From: a virus
Length of the DNA: 32,019 nt
Reading direction: 5' to 3' (one strand)
Virus record (IMG/VR): IMGVR_UViG_3300035698_023732
Span: 1 to 32,019 of that record
The translations under genes and the position numbers were made by a program. Positions 14,833 to 21,958 of this stretch are shown one piece after another. The notes beneath the pieces are model-generated. The model was given only the letters and a program-made list of their open reading frames with translations. It was not told the origin of the DNA and did not search any database. Numbering within the stretch: position 1 is the first letter of the stretch; the number at the start of each line of letters is the position of its first letter.

Positions 14833-15099
14833 ATGGAATTTATGGAATTAACAAAAGAAGAAAGAAAAACTTTAATTGAAGCATTAATATTTTCGATGTC
14901 AGGAGACGCATGTTTAGATTCGGAGAAATTTAATAACCAAACAGCTTTGAAATTGGCTCAACGACTCAACGATGAAACTATCGAATTAGATTGTTACTTC
15001 TACAAGTGCAGAGACAGCGATGTGTATTATGAGGAAATCTCGTCTGAAATTGAGGAAACGATCCCTCAGATCAAAGTTAAAAATTCACTAACAGTATAG
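14833..15099 (+). CDS. Small hypothetical protein
   Basis: 88 residues. MEFMELTKEERKTLIEALIF is a helical start and could equally begin at the second ATG (14842), which lies a normal distance from AAAGG. The middle (KFNNQTALKLAQRLND) is also helical; the C-terminal part is acidic. No motif recognised. It is the first gene after the NAD+ terminator and lies 4 bp before the Pth2-like gene, so the two are probably co-expressed. Confidence 0.5.
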   Translation: MEFMELTKEERKTLIEALIFSMSGDACLDSEKFNNQTALKLAQRLNDETIELDCYFYKCRDSDVYYEEISSEIEETIPQIKVKNSLTV

Positions 15100-15103
15100 A
15101 ATT

Positions 15104-15658
15104 ATGGAAAAAGAATATGTATTATATATTTTGATGAGAACCGATTTGCCGTCGATGAATCCCGGCAAGGCAATGGCTCAAGCTAGTCATGCTTCCAATC
15201 AGTTTGTTAAGCGTGTGAACGCCCGTGACCGGGAAATGCGGAATTTTGAAACGGTTGATAGCAGAGAATGTGAGATCGTTGATGCTGGAATTAAGGATTG
15301 GCCAAATCAAACAGTTGATGGATTTGGAACGGTTATTGTTTTGGGTGCTACAACTGGAGATATCAGTCGTATTTTAAATCAGGCATCTCGTCCAGCCATA
15401 TTTAGTGCCGGTTTTTCTGATCTCAATCCGGCTAATATTTTTGCTGGCGGAGTTTTCGATCCTACATATCCTTATGTAGTAGCGAGTGAAATTAAAGATT
15501 TAATTCATTCTAAACTTCACACAAATGATCCCGTAAAAATTGAAGATAAAGATTTATATGTTTGCTTCAGAAGAGAAATGACTTGTGCTTATGTTTTCGG
15601 TGATAAAAATGATCTAGCAACGCAAGATCTATTGGGGAACATGCTTCTTCATCCTTAA
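15104..15658 (+). CDS. Peptidyl-tRNA hydrolase 2 (Pth2)-like protein
   Basis: 184 residues. The start VLYILMRTDLPSMNPGKAMA followed by QASHAS fits the Pth2 signature (a strand with RTDL, then GK-x-A-Q-x-xHA). TVIVLGATTGDISRIL and VASEIKDLI could form the later strand and helix of the fold, although the protein is longer than bacterial or archaeal Pth2 and has an acidic insertion. Pth2 frees tRNA from dropped peptidyl-tRNA, so it may keep translation going during infection. Its stop shares a TTAA with the convergent ParB-like gene. Confidence 0.6.
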   Translation: MEKEYVLYILMRTDLPSMNPGKAMAQASHASNQFVKRVNARDREMRNFETVDSRECEIVDAGIKDWPNQTVDGFGTVIVLGATTGDISRILNQASRPAIFSAGFSDLNPANIFAGGVFDPTYPYVVASEIKDLIHSKLHTNDPVKIEDKDLYVCFRREMTCAYVFGDKNDLATQDLLGNMLLHP

Positions 15659-16089
15659 TAATGAAAGACATAAACTCTTGGTGTGACACCTAGTATTCTT
15701 GCAACCATCAAGCGGATATTTCCATCTAAGAGATAATATTCGTTTTTATATTTCATGACCACGGGAGCCTCAATAGGCTCTTTCTTTTTCAACGCAGTGC
15801 TTATTGATTTCCAGTCTCTTACATATTCTGGATTTGATTTCTGTTTGTTTTGAATGAAATCCACAAGTTCTAAATAAGAACTGACTCCTGCTAAATTTAC
15901 ATTTTTAATCGATTCCAATTTATCTTTTGTAAGATAGACAACTTTTCCGTGTGGGAACTTATTAATAATATTTTTTTTATCAATAAACAAATCATCACTG
16001 ACGATATCTATATTCTCTTCAGCTCCTTTTAAATTGGGAGTTTTCCAGAAATTAGAAGCTTCGACTAAAAGTTGTTTTAAGAGGATCAC
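15655..16089 (-). CDS. ParB-like (sulfiredoxin-fold) protein with targeting-like N-terminus
   Basis: 144 residues from a GTG start at 16089. It is a lone minus-strand gene among plus-strand genes. It begins MILLKQLLVEASNFWK: L-V-E followed by Ala, as in the shared N-terminal peptide of the cluster at 5-8.5 kb. Near the C-terminus, APVVMKYKNEYYLLDGNIRL and MVARILGV match the ParB/Srx-like strand-turn (LLDGNxRL), a domain that binds nucleotide and phosphate and is often used for DNA-related reactions. Specific activity unknown. The shared leader suggests late expression and delivery with the DNA. Confidence 0.6.
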   Translation of the reverse strand: MILLKQLLVEASNFWKTPNLKGAEENIDIVSDDLFIDKKNIINKFPHGKVVYLTKDKLESIKNVNLAGVSSYLELVDFIQNKQKSNPEYVRDWKSISTALKKKEPIEAPVVMKYKNEYYLLDGNIRLMVARILGVTPRVYVFHY

Positions 16090-16120
16090 ATAAATAAATA
16101 TTGAAAAAATTAATTATAAG

Positions 16121-16149
16121 TTTACAAACGGGAAATTTTAGTTTAACAT
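16121..16149 (+). promoter_or_regulatory. Sigma70-like promoter
   Basis: TTTACA at 16121-16126, 17-bp spacer, TAACAT at 16144-16149, seven bases before the ATG at 16157. No Shine-Dalgarno separates it from the start, which again suggests a leaderless mRNA. Confidence 0.4.
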
Positions 16150-16156
16150 ATCTTTT

Positions 16157-17164
16157 ATGTTGAAAATTGAAACAGTAAAAAAAGCATGGATTAATACAGG
16201 AGGCAGGAAACGAATATCATTTTCTCAATTTGCTGATTGGGTGAAATGTCCTTGGGCGTGGAAGTTGGGATATATTGATAAACTTAAAACATACGAACCA
16301 TCTGTGCATTGTGCGTTCGGTCAAGCTATTCATGAACCTGTTCAAATTTTTGTTAAGCGATTATATGATGAGGGATCACTTGCTGCTGATGGAGTGGATA
16401 TGATTGAAATCTTTCTTGTTACGTTTGAAAAAGAATTAAATCAAACCAGAAAAGTATATAAACGGGATAAAGAAGGGGAATATGAAAAGAATAAAGCTGG
16501 AAAACGAATTCTGTTAGAAGTAGTGCCAAGTCCTATTGTTATTACCGCTGAAGAAAAGATAGAATTCATTAAACAAGGAACCGAAATTCTTGATTCTATT
16601 AAGTCATATACAAATAGAAAGACTTTGTTTCCGTCTGGAAAATATGAATGTGTAGGAATTGAAATTCCACTTAATATGCCTATAATGAACAATTTATCTT
16701 TCACCGGTTATATAGATATTATTCTACGGGATAAGATTACAGGGAAATATAAGATTATCGATCTTAAGACTTCAACAAGAATGTGGAATAAGTATCAACA
16801 AAATGATACACTTAAAGCTTATCAATTAATTTTATATAAGGCGTTTTATGCTCAACAATATGGTGTTCCTCTCAATAAGATTGATATTGAATTTTTAATA
16901 TTGAAACGCATACTTTTAGAAGGAGCGAAATTTTCAGAGAAACGAACCCAAAAGGTTGTTCCGCCATCGTCTAAACATTTCGTAGATGAAGCGGTTTCTG
17001 CATTAGTTGCTTTTGTAGATAATGCATTTACTGAAAATGGTGAATTTAATAAGAAAGCTAAATTTAAAAAAACGCCGCATAAAGGTAAGGGACAATACTC
17101 AAATTGTAAGTATTGTGATTTCTCTATAAAGCGCGGTGGAACATGTGATAGGAAAGAAGATTAA
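16157..17164 (+). CDS. PD-(D/E)XK nuclease, RecB/Cas4-like with Fe-S cysteines
   Basis: 335 residues. SFSQFADWVKCPWAWKL (21-37) is the N-terminal RecB/Cas4 motif including Cys31. GQAIHE (55-60) gives the His, Asp187 in GYIDIIL the first metal Asp, IIDLKTS (200-206) the D-x-K, and AYQLILY (221-227) the Q-x3-Y motif. Cys317, Cys320 and Cys330 near the C-terminus complete a four-Cys set typical of the iron-sulphur clamp in Cas4/AddB nucleases. Probable role: exonuclease in phage recombination, repair or host DNA breakdown. No helicase or CRISPR genes adjoin, so a CRISPR role is unlikely. Confidence 0.8.
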   Translation: MLKIETVKKAWINTGGRKRISFSQFADWVKCPWAWKLGYIDKLKTYEPSVHCAFGQAIHEPVQIFVKRLYDEGSLAADGVDMIEIFLVTFEKELNQTRKVYKRDKEGEYEKNKAGKRILLEVVPSPIVITAEEKIEFIKQGTEILDSIKSYTNRKTLFPSGKYECVGIEIPLNMPIMNNLSFTGYIDIILRDKITGKYKIIDLKTSTRMWNKYQQNDTLKAYQLILYKAFYAQQYGVPLNKIDIEFLILKRILLEGAKFSEKRTQKVVPPSSKHFVDEAVSALVAFVDNAFTENGEFNKKAKFKKTPHKGKGQYSNCKYCDFSIKRGGTCDRKED

Positions 17165-17182
17165 TTTAAAAAGGAAAATAAT

Positions 17183-17545
17183 ATGAGTGAAAATGAAGAA
17201 TATATTTTAAACGAAGCCGAAGATTCTGTAATGGATACTGCGAGCAAAGACGAAAAAGAATTAATGGATGAACTCCAGACACTATCTGCAAAATTTGCAG
17301 ATAAGAATGTCCCATGTTTTCTATGTGCCAAAATTACCGCTTCGGACGATCCGATTGCTGCTTGGCATTTTGGTGCTACAGAAATTGAGGCTCTCCAAGT
17401 ATTTTCTAAGGATTTAGCGCCATTGTTTTTGTTTGTAACATCACAAGTTACAGGAACACAAATTACTGCGATCAATCCAAAGACAGGAAAGACGGTTTAT
17501 TCTGTTGGTCCTTCTGAAGAACCTGACGAAAAATCGGAAAAATGA
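17183..17545 (+). CDS. Hypothetical acidic protein
   Basis: 120 residues with an AAGGA Shine-Dalgarno. The first 50 residues are acidic and helical. The core has VPCFLCAKITASDDPIAAWH and FGATEIEALQVF, which looks like a small alpha/beta unit with a C-x2-C, and the tail is acidic again (EEPDEKSEK). No family recognised. It lies between the nuclease and GMP reductase and overlaps the latter's start as ATGA. Confidence 0.5.
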   Translation: MSENEEYILNEAEDSVMDTASKDEKELMDELQTLSAKFADKNVPCFLCAKITASDDPIAAWHFGATEIEALQVFSKDLAPLFLFVTSQVTGTQITAINPKTGKTVYSVGPSEEPDEKSEK

Positions 17546-18639
17546 GCGAATCATTATCATACGACCAGGTTTCGTGTGTAGCTAAATATTTTGATGGAAT
17601 AAGTCGTTCACAAATTCCTGTATCTATTAAATTAGGAAACCATACATTCCGATTGCCGGTTGTTCCTGCAAACATGAAATGTGTTATTGATGAAAATATT
17701 GCAGAACAATTAGCTACCGAAAATTACTTTTATATTTTACATCGGTTTTACCCATATGATTTCGTTAAGAAATGGGTTGCTCATATGAATGAAAAACAGC
17801 TTGTGACATCGATAAGTTTAGGTGTTTCTAAAGATGATTTAGAATTCATAGATTGGTATACAAATAGTGGATTAGTTATTGATTTCATAACCATTGATAT
17901 CGCACATGGGCATTGTCGGTTGATGAAGGAAATGCTGAAAACGATATCCTCAATTCCGAATAAACCATTTGTAATTGCTGGGAATGTGATGACTCCTGAA
18001 GCAGTGAAAGATTTAAAATGTTGGGGTGCTGATTGCGTCAAGATTGGCGTGGGGCCCGGAGCCGCATGCCTGACTAAATTAAAAACCGGATTTCATTCTC
18101 CAATGTTTTCAACTGTTAAGAATTGTTGCACATGGGGATTAACTCCCCGAGAATCGGAATCGGAATCACTGATCACCGATTTCATGGATGATTATCGAAA
18201 TTTAAGTCATCCCGATCGCCTGAAAATGCTAACCGCGAATGAATATATTGAACATCGTATAAAAGATTGGAAAAATGTTCCTATTATTGCAGATGGTGGA
18301 GTTCGCTACAACGGAGATATTTTCAAAGCTTTAGTAGCCGGTGCTACGATGGTTATGGCTGGAAGTATATTTTCTGCTTGTATTGATTCACCAGCAGCAA
18401 ATGTTCGTGATAGCAAAGGAAATATTATTAAGAAACAATATTATGGATCAGCTAGTGAGTATCATAAAGGTCACATGAAAAATGTAGAAGGCACACTTGT
18501 TAATTTGAAATGTAATGGTCTGACATATCGAGAGAAACTTGGTGAAATAACAGAAGATTTACAGTCGAGTATTTCGTATAGTGGAACGAGTGGATTAGAT
18601 AATATTACTTCTACAGAATATACATTATTCAATGAGTGA
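17542..18639 (+). CDS. guaC: GMP reductase (IMPDH/GMPR family)
   Basis: 365 residues. VVPANM (40-45), YFYILHRFYP (62-71), SISLGVS (90-96), ITIDIAHGH (116-124), FVIAGNVMTPEAV (143-155) and IGVGPGAACLTKLKTG with catalytic Cys176 follow the GMP reductase pattern. Later come IIADGGVRYNGDIFKA, GSASEYHKG, KNVEGT and DLQSSISYSG. There is no CBS domain, and the C-terminal motifs favour GMPR over IMP dehydrogenase. It turns GMP to IMP with NADPH, feeding purine pools toward adenine nucleotides. A segment between the Cys loop and IIADGG is longer than usual. A class II ribonucleotide reductase follows after 180 bp. Confidence 0.85.
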   Translation: MSESLSYDQVSCVAKYFDGISRSQIPVSIKLGNHTFRLPVVPANMKCVIDENIAEQLATENYFYILHRFYPYDFVKKWVAHMNEKQLVTSISLGVSKDDLEFIDWYTNSGLVIDFITIDIAHGHCRLMKEMLKTISSIPNKPFVIAGNVMTPEAVKDLKCWGADCVKIGVGPGAACLTKLKTGFHSPMFSTVKNCCTWGLTPRESESESLITDFMDDYRNLSHPDRLKMLTANEYIEHRIKDWKNVPIIADGGVRYNGDIFKALVAGATMVMAGSIFSACIDSPAANVRDSKGNIIKKQYYGSASEYHKGHMKNVEGTLVNLKCNGLTYREKLGEITEDLQSSISYSGTSGLDNITSTEYTLFNE

Positions 18640-18703
18640 CCATTCGATATTTTTATTGTTTTTAGATTATAAATAAAATAAATTTTTATATATAACAGCA
18701 TCA

Positions 18704-18732
18704 TTGACTTACATACACCTGCTGTGTAACGT
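18704..18732 (+). promoter_or_regulatory. Probable promoter upstream of ribonucleotide reductase, with repeated AACGTCAA
   Basis: TTGACT at 18704-18709, 17-bp spacer, TAACGT at 18727-18732. In the same 180-bp gap, AACGTCAA occurs at 18728-18735 and 18792-18799, and an inverted ACGTTGA lies at 18740-18746. These may be operator sites or stems in the leader RNA. The region is otherwise AT-rich and has no gene. Confidence 0.35.
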
Positions 18733-18819
18733 CAAATAAACGTTGAAAAATTTAATAGTATATACAATATATAATGCTACTTCGATCAACGAACGTCAAT
18801 TAATTTAATTAGAAAATCT

Positions 18820-19737
18820 ATGTCCATAAAAGCTTTACAAGACTATACATTATACGCAAAATACGCGAAATATTTAACCAAAGAAAAAAGAAGAGAAATC
18901 TGGGAAGAAACAGTCGATAGAGTGTTTGAAATGCACGAAAGGAAATATGGTGAAGTTTTACAAAGTGACGCGGAATTTGCAGATCTATTTTATTTCGCTA
19001 AGGATCAAGTCTTAAAAAAGAGAGTATTGGGAAGTCAACGAGCTTTACAATTTGGTGGTGCTCCTATTGAAAAACACGAAGCGAAAATGTATAATTGTGC
19101 TTTCGGTGCAATTAATAGAGAACAGTTTTTTCATGAGTGTATGTATCTTTTATTATGCGGTGCGGGGGTTGGATTTTCTGTTCAAGTCCCTCATATTAAA
19201 CAACTTCCGAATTTGCAATATAGAAATAAAGGAACTAAAACATTTATTCTTTCTGATAGTATAGAAGGATGGGCGGATGCAATTGGAATTGTTATAAATT
19301 CATATTTTGTAAATTCTAAAGCATTTTCTGAATATTGTGGGTATAAAGTAAATTTTGATTTTTCATTAATTCGGCCGGAAGGATCATATATCTCAGGAGG
19401 ATTTCAGGCGCCGGGATCCAATGGATTAAATCAATCTATTAAATTTATTGAAAAACTGATTGAGGACCGGCTTGAAAACTCATTTGATGATGATTCGGAA
19501 TTCAAATTTAAATTACGACCAATTGATGCTTATGATATAACAATGCATATGTCAGACGCGGTTCTTTCGGGTGGTGTTAGACGTTCTGCCACAATCGCGT
19601 TATTCTCTTGGGATGATACTGAAATGATTACTGCTAAGACTGGAAAATGGCGAACCACTAATCCACAAAGAGGCAGATCTAATAATTCAGTGGTATTAAT
19701 TAAAGATAAAACTAAAAAACAGATTTTAAAAAATTAA
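18820..19737 (+). CDS. nrdJ: Class II (B12-dependent) ribonucleotide reductase, N-terminal part
   Basis: 305 residues covering the first part of a monomeric adenosylcobalamin-dependent ribonucleotide reductase (RTPR-like). RALQFGGAPIEKHEAKMYNC (74-93) includes redox Cys93. Further family segments are GAGVGFSVQVPHI, LIRPEGSYISGGFQAPGS and SGGVRRSATIALFSWDD, and it ends at RSNNSVVLI. The frame then stops just before the catalytic GEPGF/NPC region, which continues in the -1 frame in the next ORF. No conserved sequence appears to be missing, so this is a split or frameshifted gene, not a decayed one. The enzyme makes deoxyribonucleotides without oxygen. Confidence 0.85.
   Translation: MSIKALQDYTLYAKYAKYLTKEKRREIWEETVDRVFEMHERKYGEVLQSDAEFADLFYFAKDQVLKKRVLGSQRALQFGGAPIEKHEAKMYNCAFGAINREQFFHECMYLLLCGAGVGFSVQVPHIKQLPNLQYRNKGTKTFILSDSIEGWADAIGIVINSYFVNSKAFSEYCGYKVNFDFSLIRPEGSYISGGFQAPGSNGLNQSIKFIEKLIEDRLENSFDDDSEFKFKLRPIDAYDITMHMSDAVLSGGVRRSATIALFSWDDTEMITAKTGKWRTTNPQRGRSNNSVVLIKDKTKKQILKN
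19725..19731 (+). promoter_or_regulatory. Candidate -1 frameshift site in nrdJ
   Basis: The zero-frame codons ATT TTA AAA contain T-TTA-AAA, a canonical X-XXY-YYZ slippery heptamer, two codons before the TAA at 19735. A -1 slip would continue as K-K-L-M-E-S-V into the second ORF. I see no strong downstream hairpin by eye. The overlapping TAATG could instead give simple coupled re-initiation. Confidence 0.4.
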
Positions 19738-21179
19738 TGGAGTCCGTTAAAGAATATGGCGAACCAGGATTTATTTGGTCTGATCATGAAGATATTGGTT
19801 ATAACCCTTGTTCAGAAATTGGATTATATCCAAAAACGGAAGATGGCCGAGATGGATTTCAGGTTTGTAATTTAACCGAGATAAACGGAAAACAATGTAA
19901 AACAGTTGATGATTTTCTGACTGCTTGTAAAGCAAGTGCTATATTGGGAACTTTGCAAGCTGGTTATACAAATTTTAAATATGTTTCTAAGGAAACCAAA
20001 GAAATTACTGATAGAGAAGCCTTATTGGGTTGTTCTATTACAGGAATGATGGATTCTCCTGATATTTTATTCGATCCAATTATTCAAAGACAAGGTGCGA
20101 AATTAATCAAAGAGGTCAATGAATTAATTGCAGAAAAAATTGGAATTAATCCGGCTGCTAGGTTGACAGCACTAAAACCGGCAGGTTCAACTTCCTGTAT
20201 TCTGGGAACCGCAAGTGGCATTCACCCACATCATGCTCGTAGATATTTCAGAAGAGTTCAAGCGAACAAATTAGAATTCCCCTTAAAAGAATTCACCACT
20301 CACAACCCACACGCAGTTGAAGAGTCGGTTTGGAGTTCCAACAATACTGATATGAACATAACATTTTTATGTGAGGTCCCTTTGGGATCGGTCATAAAGA
20401 ATCAATTGTCTGCGATTGAATTGTTGGACAAAGTTAAACTCACTCAGCAAAATTGGGTGGAGTATGGAACCAATAAAGACAGATGTGCTATTCCTTCTTT
20501 ACGACACAATGTATCCAATACAATTACTGTGATGGATGATGAATGGGACGATGTTACTGATTATATTTACAAAAATAAAAAATGGTTTGCTGGGATAGCA
20601 TTATTACCTGCGAGTGGTGATAAAGATTATCCACAGGCACCATTTACTACTGTTTATACTCCTACGGAAATTGTAAGAGCGTATGGTGATGCTAGTGTAT
20701 TCGCTTCTGGGTTAACTGTTGATGGTTTAGCCGCTTTTGATAATAATTTGTGGGTGGCTTGTGATGCAGTATTAGGTATTGGAGAAGTTGTTAATATGAA
20801 AGACAAAGAGGAACCTGTAATGCCTGTTAGACCAAGTAGAAATGGATATTCTACAACTGCATATAATAAAAAGTTAATTAAACATGCAAGATCATTTGAA
20901 AAATATTATATTGAACAAGAAACTTATGATATATGGTGGGCTAAGAGAGATTGGATTCGTAGAGCAGTTCAATTTGCTGATCGGTATTTTGATGGAAATA
21001 AGAAATTAATGACTTACTGCTTAAAGGATGTTTCTAATTGGAAAACGTGGTGTGATTTGTCTCGTGAATATAAAGATATAGATTGGTCAAGTGTCGTGGA
21101 AGAGGAAGAATTTCTTGTCAATGTTGATGAAACTGCAGGCGCTGCATGTTCGAGTGGAAAATGTGATCTGGTTTTTTAA
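19737..21179 (+). CDS. nrdJ: Class II ribonucleotide reductase, C-terminal part
   Basis: 480 residues, starting on the last base of the upstream stop (TAATG). It carries YGEPGFIWSD (7-16), the catalytic NPCSEI with Cys25 and Glu27, and QVCNLTEIN with the partner redox Cys44. The substrate-binding stretch LKPAGSTSCILGTASGIHPH follows, and the C-terminal shuttle pair Cys471/Cys476 (CSSGKC) completes the enzyme. All active-site parts of RTPR are therefore present across the two ORFs, whose total of about 785 residues is close to the usual 740 or so. Either two chains associate or a fusion arises by frameshifting. Confidence 0.85.
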   Translation: MESVKEYGEPGFIWSDHEDIGYNPCSEIGLYPKTEDGRDGFQVCNLTEINGKQCKTVDDFLTACKASAILGTLQAGYTNFKYVSKETKEITDREALLGCSITGMMDSPDILFDPIIQRQGAKLIKEVNELIAEKIGINPAARLTALKPAGSTSCILGTASGIHPHHARRYFRRVQANKLEFPLKEFTTHNPHAVEESVWSSNNTDMNITFLCEVPLGSVIKNQLSAIELLDKVKLTQQNWVEYGTNKDRCAIPSLRHNVSNTITVMDDEWDDVTDYIYKNKKWFAGIALLPASGDKDYPQAPFTTVYTPTEIVRAYGDASVFASGLTVDGLAAFDNNLWVACDAVLGIGEVVNMKDKEEPVMPVRPSRNGYSTTAYNKKLIKHARSFEKYYIEQETYDIWWAKRDWIRRAVQFADRYFDGNKKLMTYCLKDVSNWKTWCDLSREYKDIDWSSVVEEEEFLVNVDETAGAACSSGKCDLVF

Positions 21180-21201
21180 TTAAAAAAAGTTCACATTCAT
21201 A

Positions 21202-21207
21202 TATAAT
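21202..21207 (+). promoter_or_regulatory. TATAAT -10 box 7 nt before start codon
   Basis: A perfect TATAAT lies 7 nt before the ATG at 21215, with only a poor -35 (TTAAAA at 21180-21185, 16-bp spacer) and no Shine-Dalgarno. The layout matches that at 8641 and 16157. Confidence 0.3.
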
Positions 21208-21214
21208 TTTAGAT

Positions 21215-21409
21215 ATGCCAAGACAAGGAATAGAAGAGATTAGTCCAGAAGCTACTTTAGTAAGAGAAGAAGTTAATGGTGATCCGTATGATGTTCTTTA
21301 TATTAATGGAAAAGAAATCGTAGCATTCCATCTTACAAATATTGAAGAACTGAAATTAGAACATACCAATCAATCAATGTTGGAAGCTATTCAACAGTTG
21401 CTTCAATAA
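21215..21409 (+). CDS. Small hypothetical protein
   Basis: 64 residues, MPRQGIEEISPEATLVREEV followed by DVLYINGKEIVAFHL and a C-terminal helix. It has a compact beta-beta-alpha look. No known motif, signal or membrane segment. It may have its own promoter. A 7-bp AT-rich inverted repeat (21410-21428) follows the stop but lacks a T run, so I do not call it a terminator. Confidence 0.45.
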   Translation: MPRQGIEEISPEATLVREEVNGDPYDVLYINGKEIVAFHLTNIEELKLEHTNQSMLEAIQQLLQ

Positions 21410-21470
21410 AAAACTTAGAAAAAGTTTTCATATATACAGAAATACTTATTTTAATCATATATATGTATAT

Positions 21471-21956
21471 ATGAAAAAACAATATAAAGACTTCTATCGT
21501 TTCTTGTGGAAATTTTTAGAAGAAGGACATTCGGCGATGGTTATTAAGCCGAGACAGTGTGGGATGAGTGTATTTGCGGCTAGATATGCTGCTTGGTGTT
21601 TGGACTATAAAGATATGGGTGTTAAAATCGTATCGCCGAATATGGACATGACTAAATTGGAAACGGAAAAGGTCCGGAAGTTCAAACATGATTCGTATAA
21701 TTGTCAGGACTTTGTAAATCAGATAGGGCATATTCAGTCCGCAAAAGGTTATTGTAAAACATTCTATCTTTTTAATGAATTTGATTTTGCTAGAACACTA
21801 AAAGATAACCATTATGGTGAAACTATGGATCAATGTTTAGCATACACAACAGTCTACAATTTAAGCGGTATAATGGATTTCAAATACTCGGTCGTTCCCG
21901 CGATAAAACAAAAACAACAAATTGAAATTTTCAATATTGATGATTGGAGAAAATAA
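21471..21956 (+). CDS. Miniature terminase-like ATPase domain protein
   Basis: 161 residues. SAMVIKPRQCGMSVFAARYA (21-40) resembles the Walker A region of large terminase subunits, where RQ-x-GKS/GMS-type loops occur. VKIVSPNMDMTKLETEKVRK resembles the segment after it, and FYLFNEFDFA (98-107) sits where Walker B is expected, but with Asn in place of the usual Asp before Glu. At 161 residues it lacks the rest of the ATPase and the nuclease domain of a true terminase (usually over 400). It may be a degenerate paralogue or a modulator of packaging. It stands among nucleotide-metabolism genes, not head genes. Confidence 0.45.
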   Translation: MKKQYKDFYRFLWKFLEEGHSAMVIKPRQCGMSVFAARYAAWCLDYKDMGVKIVSPNMDMTKLETEKVRKFKHDSYNCQDFVNQIGHIQSAKGYCKTFYLFNEFDFARTLKDNHYGETMDQCLAYTTVYNLSGIMDFKYSVVPAIKQKQQIEIFNIDDWRK

Positions 21957-21958
21957 AT

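Noticed and set aside
16157-17164. Cas4 of a CRISPR system
   Set aside because: The four-Cys RecB-like nuclease fits, but no other cas gene and no repeat array are present; phages often carry such nucleases on their own.
18740-18776. NrdR box or B12 riboswitch before the ribonucleotide reductase
   Set aside because: The AT-rich stretch has only partial similarity to an NrdR box, and the gap is too short and lacks the conserved B12-box elements of a cobalamin riboswitch.
21410-21428. Terminator after the 64-residue gene
   Set aside because: The 7-bp stem is almost all A-T and no T run follows it.
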